Source: Trichobilharzia regenti (Eukaryota > Platyhelminthes > Trematoda > Strigeidida > Schistosomatidae). Taken from it: 64,000 nucleotides of DNA. How positions within the stretch are numbered: the stretch's first letter is position 1; the number at the start of each line of letters is the position of its first letter. The stretch lies in the NCBI GenBank assembly GCA_944472135.2, contig OX235270.1, positions 84,577,168 through 84,641,167 on the forward strand. Direction: 5' to 3'. Below, one piece after another: positions 1 to 11,245 of this stretch. A program made the translations under genes and the position numbers. The notes beneath the pieces are model-generated. The model was not told where the DNA came from. It made no database searches and worked only from the letters and a program-made list of their open reading frames with translations.

Positions 1-714
1 TCCTGATTAAATAAATTTATCCTGTATGTACTGAACCCCATCTGTTTTTGAACAACTGGTGTATAAGTAAATTTTGCCTTTATAGTAACAGCAACGACAA
101 CAACAACGATAACAACAGGCAGAGGAAGAAGAAGAAGAAAGTGAAAATGGGGGAGTAAACAAACAAGCTATTTACAATACACACATACACGCACACTCAC
201 ATACTCACATACAAAGCAGCTGTTAGTTACCTCCTTCAATGAGATAAGAAAACAAATAAACAAGCAAACAAATACAAAGAAATACTTTTTTATCACAGTA
301 TTGAAAAAAATAAAGAAAGGAAGAAAGAAAATTAATGAAATTCAGGTGTACAGAAAAAAACAAACAGATGAATTATATTCTTGTAATTAATATTAGGATC
401 GTTTAATTTGTCAGTTGGTTCTATCTACTTAACGGCGCTGTTTCCAGTATTGTAACAGACTGTGCAGATAGATGACTGCACTAGGCTAAAATTCAACTGC
501 TGCAATCGTTGACGGAGACGAATGAATGACTAGTGTGGACGGCCATTGTCCGACCGAAGAGTCTGTATCTGAAACCCAGTCTATGCTGTTCAGATATGGC
601 TATTCTTTGATGTGGCTGAGTGACTAAATTTGGACATGGATAACTGGTTAAATCTTAAATTAAAAACTAAAATCAAATTAAAATTAAATCTTAAAATCTT
701 AAATCTTAAACTCG
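1..714. other. AT-rich stretch, no gene seen
   Basis: This stretch contains low-complexity A-rich and (CA)/(AAC) runs, especially at about 90-360. No open frame with splice signals and no recognisable repeat family was found. The 410-640 portion is less biased in composition and could be an old repeat, but nothing in it can be named. Confidence 0.5.
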
Positions 715-1003
715 TCGAAGACATTGGCTAGCGGTTGCGCTATATCGTGAATTAGCAGAAGTTAGAATTCATGGGTTGGCCATTGGATCGGGTCCCAGTG
801 GCTTAATGGTCTATGAGCTAGCTCGTTGGCATTGTAACCAGAAGGTCCTGGGTTAGAGCCCTGTGGTGTGGGTGCGCACTACTGAAGAGTCCCAAAATAG
901 GACGAAACAGCTACCCAGTACTACCAGGTTTTCCGGTGGTTCTCTAATTGATGTCAGCTCATGATGAAACCCTGTAACAAATCAACCAAATCCCTACAAA
1001 CCA
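715..1003 (+). mobile_element. SMalpha-like short element with hammerhead motif
   Basis: This roughly 290-bp element is related to the copies at about 3.96, 4.4, 9.1, 9.4, 28.3 and 61.2 kb. It starts with a block shared with the 4.2-kb copy (read on the other strand). A tRNA-like polymerase III region follows, with a box-A-like stretch near 788 and a box-B-like stretch near 848. A hammerhead-like core then lies at 882-907. The order promoter-like region then ribozyme matches the SMalpha family described in schistosomes. It is probably a non-autonomous retroposon. The boundaries are approximate. Confidence 0.7.
876..922 (+). ncRNA. Hammerhead ribozyme-like motif (decayed)
   Basis: The core CTGAAGA lies at 882-888. 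A perfect stem II follows, GTCC (889-892) with GGAC (900-903), closing a 7-nt loop, and GAAA lies at 904-907. Helix III would be ACAGC plus a mutated partner: other copies read ACAGCTGTC here, whereas this one reads ACAGCTACC, which breaks the closing pair and the cleavage triplet. Stem I pairing with the CAGTACT stretch at 916-922 is partial. The secondary structure is recognisable, but the copy is probably inactive. Confidence 0.65.
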
Positions 1004-1086
1004 ATAGTTAAATCTTTTTTGTTGTTGTCTATGTAACTCTGATAGCCTTGTCAGTGATTAGATTTATATCGAACAGTGCATGATGA

Positions 1087-1708
1087 TTATGTGTTGGTGG
1101 GAAGCATCGTTTCAACTACAGGTGGAACTTACGAGAATATCAAGGCCAGAATCAGAAAAGCAAGACGAGCTCTCATTACTCTCAAGTCTGTGTGGAGGTC
1201 AACAGCACTCAGCATGAGAATGAAAATAAGATCCGGATCTTCAGCTCCAATGTGAAGTCAGTGCTACTATACGGATCAGAGACTTGGTGCGTCATAAAGA
1301 GCATCTCAAACAAACTTCAGATCTTTATTAACAGTTGTCTTCGCTCAATACCACTCAAGATCAGATACCCGGTCAGAAAAGATCAGCAGCAGGGATCTCT
1401 GGGAGCTAACTAACCAACCACGAACCGATTGTGCAACAAATAGACAGGAAGAAATGGAGGTGGATTGGATTGGCCATACTCTGAGGAAACCATCAAGTGA
1501 CATCACTAGACAAGCCATTGCTCGAGTGGGACCTGAAAGGGAAGCGACCAGTTGGTCGTGAGTTCGAGGGTGACTTGGAGGAGGTCATGTGAAGAGGAGA
1601 TGAAAGCATGTGGGCAGACTTGGAGCAGGGTGAAAAAGTTGGCAGAAAACAGAAGGCAATGGAGATGGGCGGCTGAAGCCCTATGTTCCTCTAGGAAATA
1701 AAGGATAT
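1087..1708 (+). mobile_element. RTE-type LINE, 5'-truncated 3' end
   Basis: This is the C-terminal and tail region of the same RTE family as the copy at 52.85-55.62 kb; the match begins at the stretch equivalent to 55.01 kb. One frame still reads the conserved block ending in VLLYGSETW (near 1260), followed by further blocks with frameshifts. It ends with the family's 3' signature (a line matching 'CCTATGTTCCTCTAGGAA') and an (AAT)n tail at about 1700-1712. The reverse transcriptase domain is absent, so the copy cannot move by itself. Confidence 0.8.
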
Positions 1709-1798
1709 AATAATAATAATGTGTTGGTGTTTGGCTTAACTGTTCTTGTAACAGTCCTTATATTCAAGACTTGATATATCTATCATGGAGGGGGGAGG

Positions 1799-2655
1799 AA
1801 GGATTATGTGAGACACCGTGATTGGACCGATACAAAGTCTCTTGAAGATCTGGGCTCCATGGATGATTTGTGTCTAATATCACAAAAACTCGAAGACTGA
1901 CATGAAAAAAAACCAACAGGTTGATGGAGGAGGCTGGCAGCAGTTAATGCAGGACTTGAAGTGAAGTGAACAAAGAGATGACAGAGGTGAGTGATGAAGG
2001 TAACCGACCGACAAAAAAAAACACCAATGGCTGTCAACAGGAGAAATTTGAAAGAGGTTACTCTCTTCACTTATCTAAGACGCGTCGTTTCAACTACAGG
2101 CACACAGAGAGAATGGGGATGTTACAACCAGAATCGGTAAGACAAGATACACCCCTACATCACACATTAAAATCAGTTTGAAAATCTTCCCTACTTGGTA
2201 TAAAGAACAAGATTCGGATTTTCAGAATGAATGTCAAGTCAGTCAGTTCTTCCGTATGAGTGAGGAACTTGTCTGGTTAGTCACAAAAATCACCACCTTC
2301 GCTGGATCCATACTGATGTTTAGAGGGTCAGAAAGATTCAGCAACAAGGGACTCGCGATATGAACCAATCAAGAACCTATTGGTCAACAAATACGCCAAA
2401 GAAAATGAAGGTGGATCGGATACACCCTGAGGAGACTGCTGAGTGACACTACGCACCAGGCCATGGCTCAGGTGGAACCTGGCTGAGTTGAGCATTGCTT
2501 CCAGGGTGATATGGAGAAGATCGTATGATAAGGAGATGAGAGACTACAAGCAATTCTGTAGTTAGCTGAAGAGGACTACAGTTAATAGGAGGAAGTAGAG
2601 ACGTCTTGTTAAAGCCTTTTACTTCACTCGGAAATCAAGGGAACAATAATAATGA
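1799..2655 (+). mobile_element. Degenerate RTE-type LINE 3' half
   Basis: Scattered frames match the RTE family from just upstream of its catalytic block to the tail. A DLCLISQKLED-like stretch lies near 1865, a VVSTTG block near 2085, a DFQNECQV block near 2220 and an RWIGYTLR block near 2410. It ends in the family's 'ATAATAATGATA' type tail at about 2645. Many stops and frameshifts show an old insertion. It lies directly behind the younger fragment at 1.09-1.71 kb, so two separate insertions sit head to tail. Confidence 0.7.
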
Positions 2656-2739
2656 TATACCAGTTCTAAATAACATATGATCTTTCTTAGTGATCATCTT
2701 TAGGTATTATTCTATTCTTCTTTTTATTTGTTAGTTATC

Positions 2740-3330
2740 AGTATTATTATTTTTCCCTTGGGTTCCTACTGGAACATAGGGCTTCAACTCAACGTCTTTA
2801 CTTGCTTCTGTCTTCTGCTGTCTTCTACTTTTCACCTGCAGCCATCTTAGTCCATACTATCTCAACTCCTCTTCACACGACCTCCTCCATGTCACCCTTG
2901 CACTGACTTCCCACTCGCCGCGTGCTTCCCTTTCGGCCTGGTTCCACTAGAGAAATGGCCTGATGCGCGGGTGATGTCACCCAGCGGCCTCCTCAGCGAG
3001 AGAGTGTCCAATCCATCTTCACTTTCTCCTGCATATTTGTTGGGCGATTGGTTCTTGTTTTGTTTGTTTCTTCCCATAGTTTCTTGTTGGTGGTTCTTTC
3101 CGGCTCCCCGGCCATCTGATCTTCAGTATAGAGCCAGAGAAGACAGTTGTTGGTTGATAAAGGTCTGGTCTGCAACAGGCTGTTGGAAATATTCTTTGTG
3201 ACCCGCCCGCCCGCCAAGTTTCTGATCCGTTCCGTATAGAAGAACTGACTGACTTGACGTTTATATTGAAAATCCTACCGAATTTTGTTTTTGATGTTGG
3301 CTGAGTGACGAAGATTTCCAGATTGGTCTC
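2740..3330 (-). mobile_element. RTE-type LINE 3' fragment
   Basis: This minus-strand fragment has its tail at about 2740-2760 (ATT-rich on the plus strand, the complement of an AAT tail). It reads through the C-terminal region to about 3330, where it is truncated. It is closely related to the minus-strand RTE at 34.6-38 kb, sharing long stretches such as the block equivalent to 34.92-35.18 kb. No catalytic RT motif is present. Confidence 0.8.
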
Positions 3331-3954
3331 AAGGTGAAATCAGTAAGACAGTTAATTAAAGACATTTTTCTTGATACAAAGGTTTGCTCAGATATTTCAA
3401 TTTTTCCTACAGAAAATGAAATACGTTAACTTTTAGTGAATGACTGCCGGAAGTGGTCATAAATTAGCTGTGAACTGTTTTCTCACTGCTACTGATATCT
3501 TGTACTGTTCAGCTTGCTGATTTACGCAGTGGAAATTGTTAAAAAGAAGGTATCCATTTATTTAAGTTTGAACTCACATAAGTTTGGTGAGCATCAGCAA
3601 GGATGAATACCTCTACACAAAACACTCTCTCATGTAAGTCTGTTTGTTCAGTATCATACAGAGTGTTTATACTGATGAAAACCAACTGGTTGAGACACAA
3701 TGAATTTAAGAATTAATTTGTAGGGATTCAACTTGTTTCAAGTTTCGCCATAGATTTATATCAGTTAGAGGATCATTGGGAACCAAAAAGTATTGTACAT
3801 CCGTGGTCAAATCAATCAAATAACTATAAACTAACTCTTGAAAGTTAATCTGGTGTTCTCCACTGACTGACTACAGGATGAAGTTACCTACACTTTCATT
3901 GAGAAGCTGTGATCAGTGGAATCCACCCGATCGAGGTTGGATACAAATACTCAC
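3331..3954. other. Anonymous sequence, no gene seen
   Basis: No conserved open frame was found. The stretch around 3715-3850 shares short segments with the SMalpha-like flanks (for example the 'TCAGTTAGAG' motif), so part of this may be decayed copies of that family. Confidence 0.4.
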
Positions 3955-4260
3955 TGATGACTGGTTACAGGATTCCATTATCAGCTGACATTTGTTAGAG
4001 AACTATTGGAGAACCTGAGAGTACTGGACGGCTGTTTCGTCCTAGTTTGGGACTGTTTAGTAGTACGCACCCATCGGGGTTTGAACCCAGGACCTTCTGG
4101 TTACAATGCCACCGAGCTCGCTGGTAGACATTCAAGCTACTGGGACCCGATCCAATGGCCAACCCATGAATTCTAACTTCTTCCAGTTCATGATATAGCG
4201 CAACCGCTAGCCAATGTATTCGGAGATCATTTGTCCTCACACTTGACTTGCTGTGCCCTA
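3955..4260 (-). mobile_element. SMalpha-like element, decayed hammerhead
   Basis: This is an inverted relative of the 715-1003 copy; the left part of that element is recovered at 4155-4245 in reverse complement. Read on the minus strand, the ribozyme region at about 4025-4075 keeps a perfect stem II (GTCC/GGAC) followed by GAAAC. The core reads CTAAACA instead of CTGANGA, so catalysis should be lost. Helix III reads ACAGCCGTC, and both stem-I arms are still visible. Confidence 0.7.
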
Positions 4261-4344
4261 CTGGTCACGACTTCCCACTAGAACCCCAGGTAACTACCTA
4301 CCTGAATAGGGCCAGTCGCCAGTGAGCATCTCATTATTATTAAA

Positions 4345-4690
4345 GTGTTGGTTTGCAGGGATTTGGTTGATTGGTTACAGGATTTCATCATGAGCTGAAA
4401 TCAGTTAGAGAACCATTGGAAAACTATCAAGGAGTACTGGACAACTGATGACATTGGCTGGTGCCAGTCGCGCTAAAACCACCGCTTGATAGAAGTTGAA
4501 ATTCACAGTCGGCCTCTAAGTTGTTTTCAAGTGGCTGAACGGTAAATGAGCTTTCCTCGTTACCAGAAAGCTCTGGGTCCGAACCCCGGTGGTGGGTGCG
4601 TACTACCAGACACGTCCCATATAAGGATGATACAACTTCCCAGTACTCCCTGATTTCACAATGTTTCTCTGACCAACATCAATCCCAAGG
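4345..4690. mobile_element. Two SMalpha-like pieces head to head
   Basis: A minus-strand 3' piece (about 4345-4447) ends inside the helix III/stem I region of its hammerhead. It abuts a plus-strand copy (about 4446-4690) that starts like the other elements ('ATGACATTGGCTGG'). The plus copy has a box-B-like stretch near 4577 and a badly eroded hammerhead near 4603-4650, where the core is no longer CTGANGA. The inverted junction at the ribozyme is discussed in the findings. Confidence 0.6.
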
Positions 4691-6310
4691 TCAAACTTGA
4701 AACAAGGAATACGGCCCGTATACACAACAATGAATGTCCTTCTGAGGTTTAAAAATTCCACTACTGACCAGTTATATTAAATAGATAATACCATATTATC
4801 ACAAAAATTGTGTGTTTGTCAACCTCAAATTTGTTGATGAAGACAGATATGGGCTTAGTACATATTTTCGTGGTGCTTTAAAGTTTCTCTAGCGAATGAA
4901 TTAATTTTCCCTGGAAGGAATCGTCAGCTCCATAGCCATCTTTCATTCTTTCCCTGGGCTTAGGACTGGCTAAAAAAATCAGTAAACTAGTAAACTAGGC
5001 TTAGTATCAATGACTAAAGTGTACAATAACCAGTCAGCAGAAGACATAAACCTGAAATAGGCTTCCATAAGCCTGAGAATGTCTTATGTAAAAAATAAGT
5101 GAGTGGAATAACTACATGTAAGATCAATTGAAAGTTGAAAGAAAATGGTTAAGAAATGCAAAAAATGTGTTCTACTTAGTAATTCTGTGAATAAAAATGT
5201 CATTTAACACACACACACACACATACACACACACACAAGCAGAGTACTGAACCTGAGGTCAAAAGTCACATCAAACACATTGTTAAACGTTATTCAAAAT
5301 ACATCTGTGCTTTTAAGCTACATAAAAAGAAAGATTCCCTTCTCAGCACAGTTCAAGAATATGCGTGAAAAAGAAGAAAATGACAAAATCTTTGGCGCTG
5401 TTGCCTAGCAACTCGGAGGAAGATCAATAAAATGACGACTTACTTTGCTCAGAGTCAGAGATTAAACAGAACACTAACAGTATTAACAACTAAAGCAGGT
5501 TGGATACAGACATCAGAAGGACTGGGGTGTGAAGTCCAAAAATTAGAATTCTAAATTTCCTTTGTACATTTCAGGTTTGTTGAACGAAAGCTAAGAGGGG
5601 AAAATAACTTAGGATGAAAAAATACCGAAGTTTTGCATGTTTCTTTAACTAAACTCTCGGCTCAACTAGTGTAAGAGAATCTTGTGATATTTTCATGTCT
5701 CATACAAAGAGTGTATGAGAACTTATAATTAAGTGACTGAGACAAACTTGAAAGAGAAGTTAAAATTTATGGGCCATTGAATCGGATCCCATTATCTGAA
5801 TGGTATGCAAGGTTGCCTTGTAATTCTAGAGAAAGAATAAATGTCTATTCTCACTTCATAAGGCTAAACATTACAAATTAAGACCGAGATGCCGCAAGTT
5901 GGGTAAAATGTGAGCGATATATATATATATATATTCAGCAAAGGAAATTGTGTACAGCTTTCCAGTCGACGGCTAAATATTCTGCCTGCTCTTGAAGAAT
6001 GATACGTTAACTGACGTTAATGTCACAGATTCTATATAGAAATCATAATCTAGTGAGTTCTAGGCAGTAAGTTCCATCAGACGCAGTTCTCTTGATCTTC
6101 TTCTCTCCTGTGAATGTATTCTTCCAAATGAAAATTTTCTCTTACGCCGATTAAGCCAGTGATTAATTTTAAGTCAGGATCAAATAGGTGAGTGTCAGTC
6201 ACATTACCTTGACTTAATGACGGCATACTTTTATGTCAAAGAGGACCAAGCATGTGACACAAGGATCAAACGCTTTAGGTATACAACTGTCACCTCTACT
6301 CACACTACTA
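4691..6310. other. AT-rich intergenic stretch with microsatellites
   Basis: No gene is recognisable. A (CA)n tract lies at about 5204-5237 and an (AT)n tract at about 5918-5932. A short open segment on the minus strand around 6080-6170, rich in Arg, Ser and Glu, looks like part of an old element rather than a host exon. Nothing else was identified. Confidence 0.45.
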
Positions 6311-6654
6311 ATACTACTACTTCCACTTTACTGGAGGAGAATGCATAGATTGCGTAACTTTGTGCTGTACTTGAATCCGTCACTTGTAAGCTGGACATCT
6401 CGGTAAATTTTGCAATTTTATGAACGAGACTACTTGACACACTGGTCATTTCATAAGGGAGGAATGCTTTTTGTAAAAGTGGTAGACTCAAATGATTCAA
6501 GAAACTGATAGAATTCGTTTAGTACAGAAAACCAAACAGCAGGATATTGATCACCCCTTAATAGAGGATAGATGTGTCCAATAAAGGTTTATGAGAGATT
6601 ATCAAAAGCCCAGATTTCTAACAAAATACGTCTCTGACACTGATGAGAGTTATT

Positions 6655-6846
6655 TATTTTTTATTTTTGATTACAGCTTGATTCCACACTGTACATTTGG
6701 TACAAGTATGGAATTTTCAGCATGGATATCGGTAGCCCAAATTTTGCAGGCCGACCATTGATATCAGGTGTATGTCGACAGGGGATCGAACCTCGAACCA
6801 TGTGCATGGTCGGCGAGAGTCCTAACCACTGTGCCACCGACGCACA
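6655..6846 (-). mobile_element. tRNA-derived SINE (family A)
   Basis: This is one of five copies of a roughly 190-bp SINE in the window. Read on the minus strand it starts with a tRNA-like head in which GTCGG pairs with CCGAC as an acceptor stem. It has box A 'TGGCACAGTGG' and box B 'GGTTCGATCCC', then a unique body, and ends with a LINE-like tail and an A-rich (TAAA)n stretch at the left edge. Its 3' body resembles the tail of the LINE at 56.66-57.78 kb. Confidence 0.85.
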
Positions 6847-7501
6847 AGTCAGTTCCCGCGACATAACAGATATGAACAACTGGCAGTTTCCTGAAATCAT
6901 CCAAAGATCAGATCATACTGCACCACGATTATTTTGATTCTAGCTCGATGATTCCATTGAAAAACAGACGGATAGAATTCAGTCAACATTAAGGACTAAA
7001 CATTACAGGATCTTTTAGCCCTCAATTGTGGATCATTATAGGGAGAAACTTTAGACGATTCATTTCACGGAATACCATTTATGATGATCATATCACTCTA
7101 CATCACCATAATCATCATCAAAGAGTCGCATTAACAATCAGAGATGACTTGAGAAATGCCATTATTTGACAACTGTTTCACTTTCTCGAATCCATATTCT
7201 GTGTTCCATGGTGCGTAAAAATTGGTCGGTATGTAACCGAAGTCCCTTATAGTGACTAATATCCCAGAAAATTACTTAACAATTGATGATATACATTTAT
7301 GTACTGATGCTTCAAGGAACAGTTCTTGGAGCACTGGATGAAGAATGATATATCTATATATACTTTGATTGAACACCAGTAACTAGTGTGACGTGTCTAG
7401 TCCTTTCTTTAGTGCAAACTGAATTCTATCAGTCAGGTTTGCAATGTGACCACCATTCAAGGTAGCTCACCAGCACGGCGCACATTGATTTCGTGATATT
7501 A

Positions 7502-7785
7502 GATGGTTGGAGGCGATCTGCCGGAAGCCCTGGGCCCAGGTTTCATGCTAGCTGGCAGTCGTCAGCAAGGTGTATCTGCAACCTTGAAGGAACTCATGTC
7601 CTACAGGAAGTCAGTCGCTAGCCCGAATAGCCCAGTGGTAAAGTCTCTGACTTCAACATTGGGTGACGTGGGTTCGGATCTCAGAAGGTACATGAGTTCC
7701 TTCAAGGTTGCAGATACGCCTTGCTGACTGATGAGTGCACAAAACCTAGCTCGAAGGCTTCCTGCCGGTTCCCTTGAAATCGATT
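7502..7785. repeat. Fold-back element around a tRNA-like core
   Basis: Two arms of about 100 bp are inverted copies of each other: 7502-7606, and 7687-7785 read in reverse. They share the block 'GTATCTGCAACCTTGAAGGA' apart from single changes. Between them, 7618-7690 looks like a tRNA-derived sequence, with box-A-like 'TAGCCCAGTGG' and box-B-like 'GGTTCGGATC'. A single arm recurs at 62.88-63.01 kb. It could be a MITE-like or fold-back transposon, or two inverted insertions of one short repeat. No coding sequence is present. Confidence 0.6.
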
Positions 7786-8950
7786 ATATATATAAATATA
7801 TATATATCACCCCGTATGTATCCCGCTTATGGATCAATAATATCAACAGCAGTAAACTGATCAACCTCTTCTACCGTACAGGTAACTTATCAAGAAAGAG
7901 GAGAATATACTGATAGTTATACGTATAGATAGCTTTGGTGGATACATACCACTTTATTTAACCGCCTAGTTTGGTACGTAAAACAACAATTTAAATGAGA
8001 GATTCATTGAAAGACCATTAGTAATAAATAAAAAAACTAACCCCAAAATGGTAAACAGCCAAAGGGATGGATAGATAGATATACAGATAGATAAATAAAT
8101 GAATAAATAGAAGGATTAAAAGCTGGCTTGAACGCATGTGACTAAGCAAACCAGCAAAAACGCCTAGTACAATCCTGTTACTTTTTGTTACATTCAGCCT
8201 ATATTATTTACTTACTATGTGTGGTAGTTTGTGTTTGCGTTGTGTTGTGCTGGGTTTTCCTTTTCCAACGAAATTCTAAGAATTATTCCCCTGAATTGAT
8301 AAATATAATTAAAAAGTAAACTACTTTTCCCACTGATGGCAAATAATCAGATTAAAATCCAAAAAAGTCTTATTTATTAGGTGAATTACTTTGAAATGTA
8401 TGAAGGCAATTTTTCTTTAGAAAATAAAAAGAGGGAGAGTTACGCAGGGGGAGACAGAACACCTTCACCTTGTGTCAATAACAACAGTACAGTTATATGT
8501 ATTCAAATGTATGTGCACACCTGTCCCAGTGTGTGTACGTGTGTGCGTGTGAGTGAGTGTGAACGCAGATGCTCTGTGTACACATCATATAAGCAGGTTT
8601 GTTTTTCTGAAATGCAACCAAATATGGCTTAAGATGTGATGATATAAGGCATTAATTAATAGGTGAACCCAATATCTTCTTTTTACATACACTATAAACC
8701 GACATCAATCAGATATGGTGCATATTAAGTACAACCGGACACCTGCTTTGTCCTTATTTGGAACACTATTAAACCCTGACTTTCCCTGCAAAATGGTGCA
8801 TCTTGAACTCTGGTATACATTAAGCCTCACTTCAACGTATCATTCTGTTTCTGAAAGTAGCAGTAGTAGAGTGGCGTGTACTACTCATTAGGTCTATCAG
8901 TAATATATAAAAAGAGATGCTTATCGGTGGAAAAGTATCTCAAATAGTAG
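7786..8950. other. AT-rich stretch, no gene seen
   Basis: This stretch has (TA)-rich and (GATA)-like tracts near 7785-7805 and 8060-8110, and a (GT)-rich tract near 8525-8555. No open frame with coding character or splice signals was recognised. Confidence 0.45.
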
Positions 8951-8954
8951 AAAA

Positions 8955-9075
8955 ACAGATTTGACGTCAAAGAGAGCGAAGGAATCCGTGTTGCGACAAA
9001 ACATGGGCGACACGAATAAAAGACAGAAACACACAACACTGTGTACTGCTTGTTATCTGCTCATTATGGCTAGCA
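8955..9075 (+). repeat. Fragment shared with the gypsy element leader
   Basis: A stretch of about 110 bp matches, in inverted orientation, the sequence at 29.79-29.91 kb just upstream of the gypsy gag remnant. Both contain the block 'GACGTCAAAGAGAGCGAA'. It is probably a scrap of the untranslated leader of the same LTR-retrotransposon family. Confidence 0.5.
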
Positions 9076-9109
9076 GCCGCACATAGCAACGTGCGTGCCA
9101 TCGTCTTGT

Positions 9110-9370
9110 AAAACCGTCGGGAACCAGGGAGTACTGAACAACTGTTCCGCACTTGTCTTGGGCTCTTCACCAGTACTCATTGGTGACCCCACAAGGAGTC
9201 AAGTCCAAGATGGGTTAGTAGACGATTAAGACACTGAGGTATAACGCGATAGCCAACTATCGTTGTCCGTGTGTATTTGTCGTCCAACTCGACTGAGTAG
9301 AACCCATTGGTCACGACTTCTCATTGGTACTGCAGGCAACCTCATCCTGTAGTTATGTCACAAGTGCACA
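9110..9370 (-). mobile_element. SMalpha-like element, strongly decayed
   Basis: On the minus strand the segment 9135-9180 retains the hammerhead layout: stem I arm GTACTG, a GTGAAGA core, then a GGAACAGTTGTTCAGTAC block. Stem II is destroyed and the core C is lost. The flank at 9300-9370 repeats the 'CACGACTTCTCA' block seen beside other SMalpha-like copies (4.26 and 61.45 kb). It is not expected to be active. Confidence 0.55.
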
Positions 9371-9419
9371 TTAGATTAATTTTCAAGTGTGCTGGTTTGC
9401 CGGGATTTGATTGAATTCA

Positions 9420-9540
9420 AGACTGACCACGGTGGTGTATTAAGTTTTTGAATGAGTTCTGTTGAAGAGTCCTAAAACATGGACGAAACAGCTATACAGT
9501 ACTAGCTGGTTTTCAACAGATCTCTAGATGAAGTCAGTTT
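9420..9540 (+). mobile_element. SMalpha-like 3' fragment with hammerhead
   Basis: The ribozyme region carries TTGAAGA at 9462-9468 (first core base C replaced by T). Stem II is GTCC (9469-9472) with GGAC (9481-9484), GAAA lies at 9485-9488, and a CAGTACT-like stem I arm follows. The promoter part upstream is missing. It directly abuts the 3' repeat of the Penelope-like element. Confidence 0.6.
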
Positions 9541-9615
9541 TCAAAAGAATGGATACTGCAAAAACAATACTCTTTTCGATAACTTCATCATCAGGCTCAA
9601 CAGCTATATGTATAC
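9541..9615 (-). repeat. Penelope pseudo-LTR copy (3') with hammerhead-like core
   Basis: This is a direct repeat of 12199-12275. On the minus strand it reads GAGC (9595-9598) followed by CTGATGA (9588-9594), a 10-nt weak stem II, and GAAA. The helix III palindrome seen in the right-hand copy is eroded here (AAGAGTATTG), and the downstream stem I arm no longer pairs. Confidence 0.6.
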
Positions 9616-9817
9616 ATTATAGTGAATCAATGGATTAGTGTTATGAACAACATTAATGTTGTTTAAATAATATCGAATCAATAATAATATGAATGGACTA
9701 CAGTACAACAGCATCAACATAACGATAAACTGAATGTCAGAAAAATTAGGAAAGATAATATTACAAATTCATGAATTTATAGTCTCTACTGAAGGCCAGC
9801 CAGGGCAGTAGTAGGGG

Positions 9818-10063
9818 CTACACTTGCTTCTTTTGAACACAGGTCACCGGTTGATTGAGGCGAATTGCAATAGCCTCTGCTGTTTGGAGCATGCGGTACT
9901 TCATTGACTTTAGCAATTTACTAGGCACCCGGTAGATTATAGAGAAGGATTCTTCCACGCTGGTTTTGTGGCCGGTTTGCGTCAGGTGGTCGAATATCGA
10001 ACTGTTAATGGTTTTCACTACATCTTTACTTTGCCATAGTGGGAGATGTTCCCGAGTGAGCAC
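9818..10063 (-). pseudogene. GIY-YIG endonuclease tail of Penelope-like element
   Basis: This frame carries the C-terminal half of the GIY-YIG domain: REHLPLW, then SIFDHLTQTGH, then AEAIAIRLNQP and CVQKKQV. The spacing is typical of Penelope endonucleases. It lies in a different frame from the CIYQF/SYIGR part immediately upstream, so one frameshift separates the two catalytic halves. The domain is established to nick the target in Penelope-like elements. Confidence 0.82.
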
Positions 10064-10112
10064 GAAAAATCAAGTTCCCAGAGCAACGGCCAATATAACT
10101 GGCTCCACAAGC

Positions 10113-10892
10113 CTAGTTGAATTGATAGATACAATTAGAAGTGGCTAGTCTAGGTACTTCATCTTTGAGTCGAGGTAGCATCGTTGGTCGTGTAGAGAAT
10201 AATACGTGTAGTTCGCCAGCATTAAAAGTTCTTTGAAATGATTTTCTTAATTTCCTCGTAATTATCTCGCTTGGCATATCGCCCTTGAACTGTAGTCGTA
10301 TATAAAGTGGCTCCTTGTTTACAGAGAGTAAGTAGTCCTTTTCAGCTTTCTTTGTCATGTGTTTCTTGATAAATTTTTCGGGATAGCCATTTTCAATCAA
10401 AGTATCATATACAATGCTTAATTCATCTTCAATTACTTCTTCTGAGCATATAGCTCTAACTCTGTGGCGGAGGGTCTTCACTAAATTTCTTTTGTACTTG
10501 ATAGGAACGAAGCTGTGAAAATGTGTATATTGTCCTGTCCAAGTACTTTTCCTATGCAAATTTCTTTTTATGCTACCATCTGGTTTTCTTGTAAGTAGGA
10601 CATCCAGGAAGGCAGTCCTGTTTTGGAATGCCTCTTCGCACGTGAATTTCATAGCAGAATGTACTTCATTGAATTCAGTTACTGTGTTTTTATCCGAATC
10701 ATTATCACAAAGGATGAAGGTGTCATCCATATACCGGTAATAAAATAAGAACTTACTGATAAGATTGTTCAAAGGTCCACTTTCTAGTTTAATAAGAAAG
10801 AAATCACCCAAAATGGGACCTAATGGGGAGCCTATCGCCATCCCGTCCACTTGCCCGTAAAGCGTGCTGTCAAATTTGAGATTTAGATTCAT
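10113..10892 (-). pseudogene. Penelope-like reverse transcriptase, palm and thumb
   Basis: This 259-codon open frame has GMAIGSPLGPILGDFFL (near 10830), YYRYMDDTFIL with the catalytic DD pair (near 10730), FLDVLLTRK (near 10600) and WTGQYTHFHSF (near 10530). All are hallmarks of the Penelope family. It ends at CIYQFN, the first strand of the GIY-YIG domain, where an in-frame stop interrupts the gene. The DNA continues with CGASYIGR in the same frame after that stop. The YMDD catalytic pair is intact, so inactivity comes from the breaks rather than active-site loss. Confidence 0.87.
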
Positions 10893-11245
10893 GGTACACC
10901 TTAATAACTATTCTTTTAGGATTTCCGTTGGGGTGTCAATATTTATCGACTAGTTATACGTTTGTTCACATATGTAGTTAACTGTTTCTACTAGAGGTAC
11001 ATTTGTGATTAAAGATGTTATGTCCAAAGATATCATGGTTTTATCCTTGATATAAATATCTTTGATTTTGTCTATGAATTCAAATACATCTTTGACGCTA
11101 TATTTCACTATCTTCTCATGCAAACGTTTGAGAATATTTACTGACCATCTAACTAGAGCGAATTTCTCATATCAAGTATTGGTCTTAACGGTACCCCCGG
11201 TTTATGCAGTTTAGGTAAGCCATACAATCTTGTCGTCTGATTTCT

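Noticed and set aside
6332..6504. Minus-strand exon-like segment with a TACTAAAC branch-like string and a GTAAAG donor
   Set aside because: Signals are suggestive, but no neighbouring exon was found and the Ser/Thr-rich protein is unrecognised.
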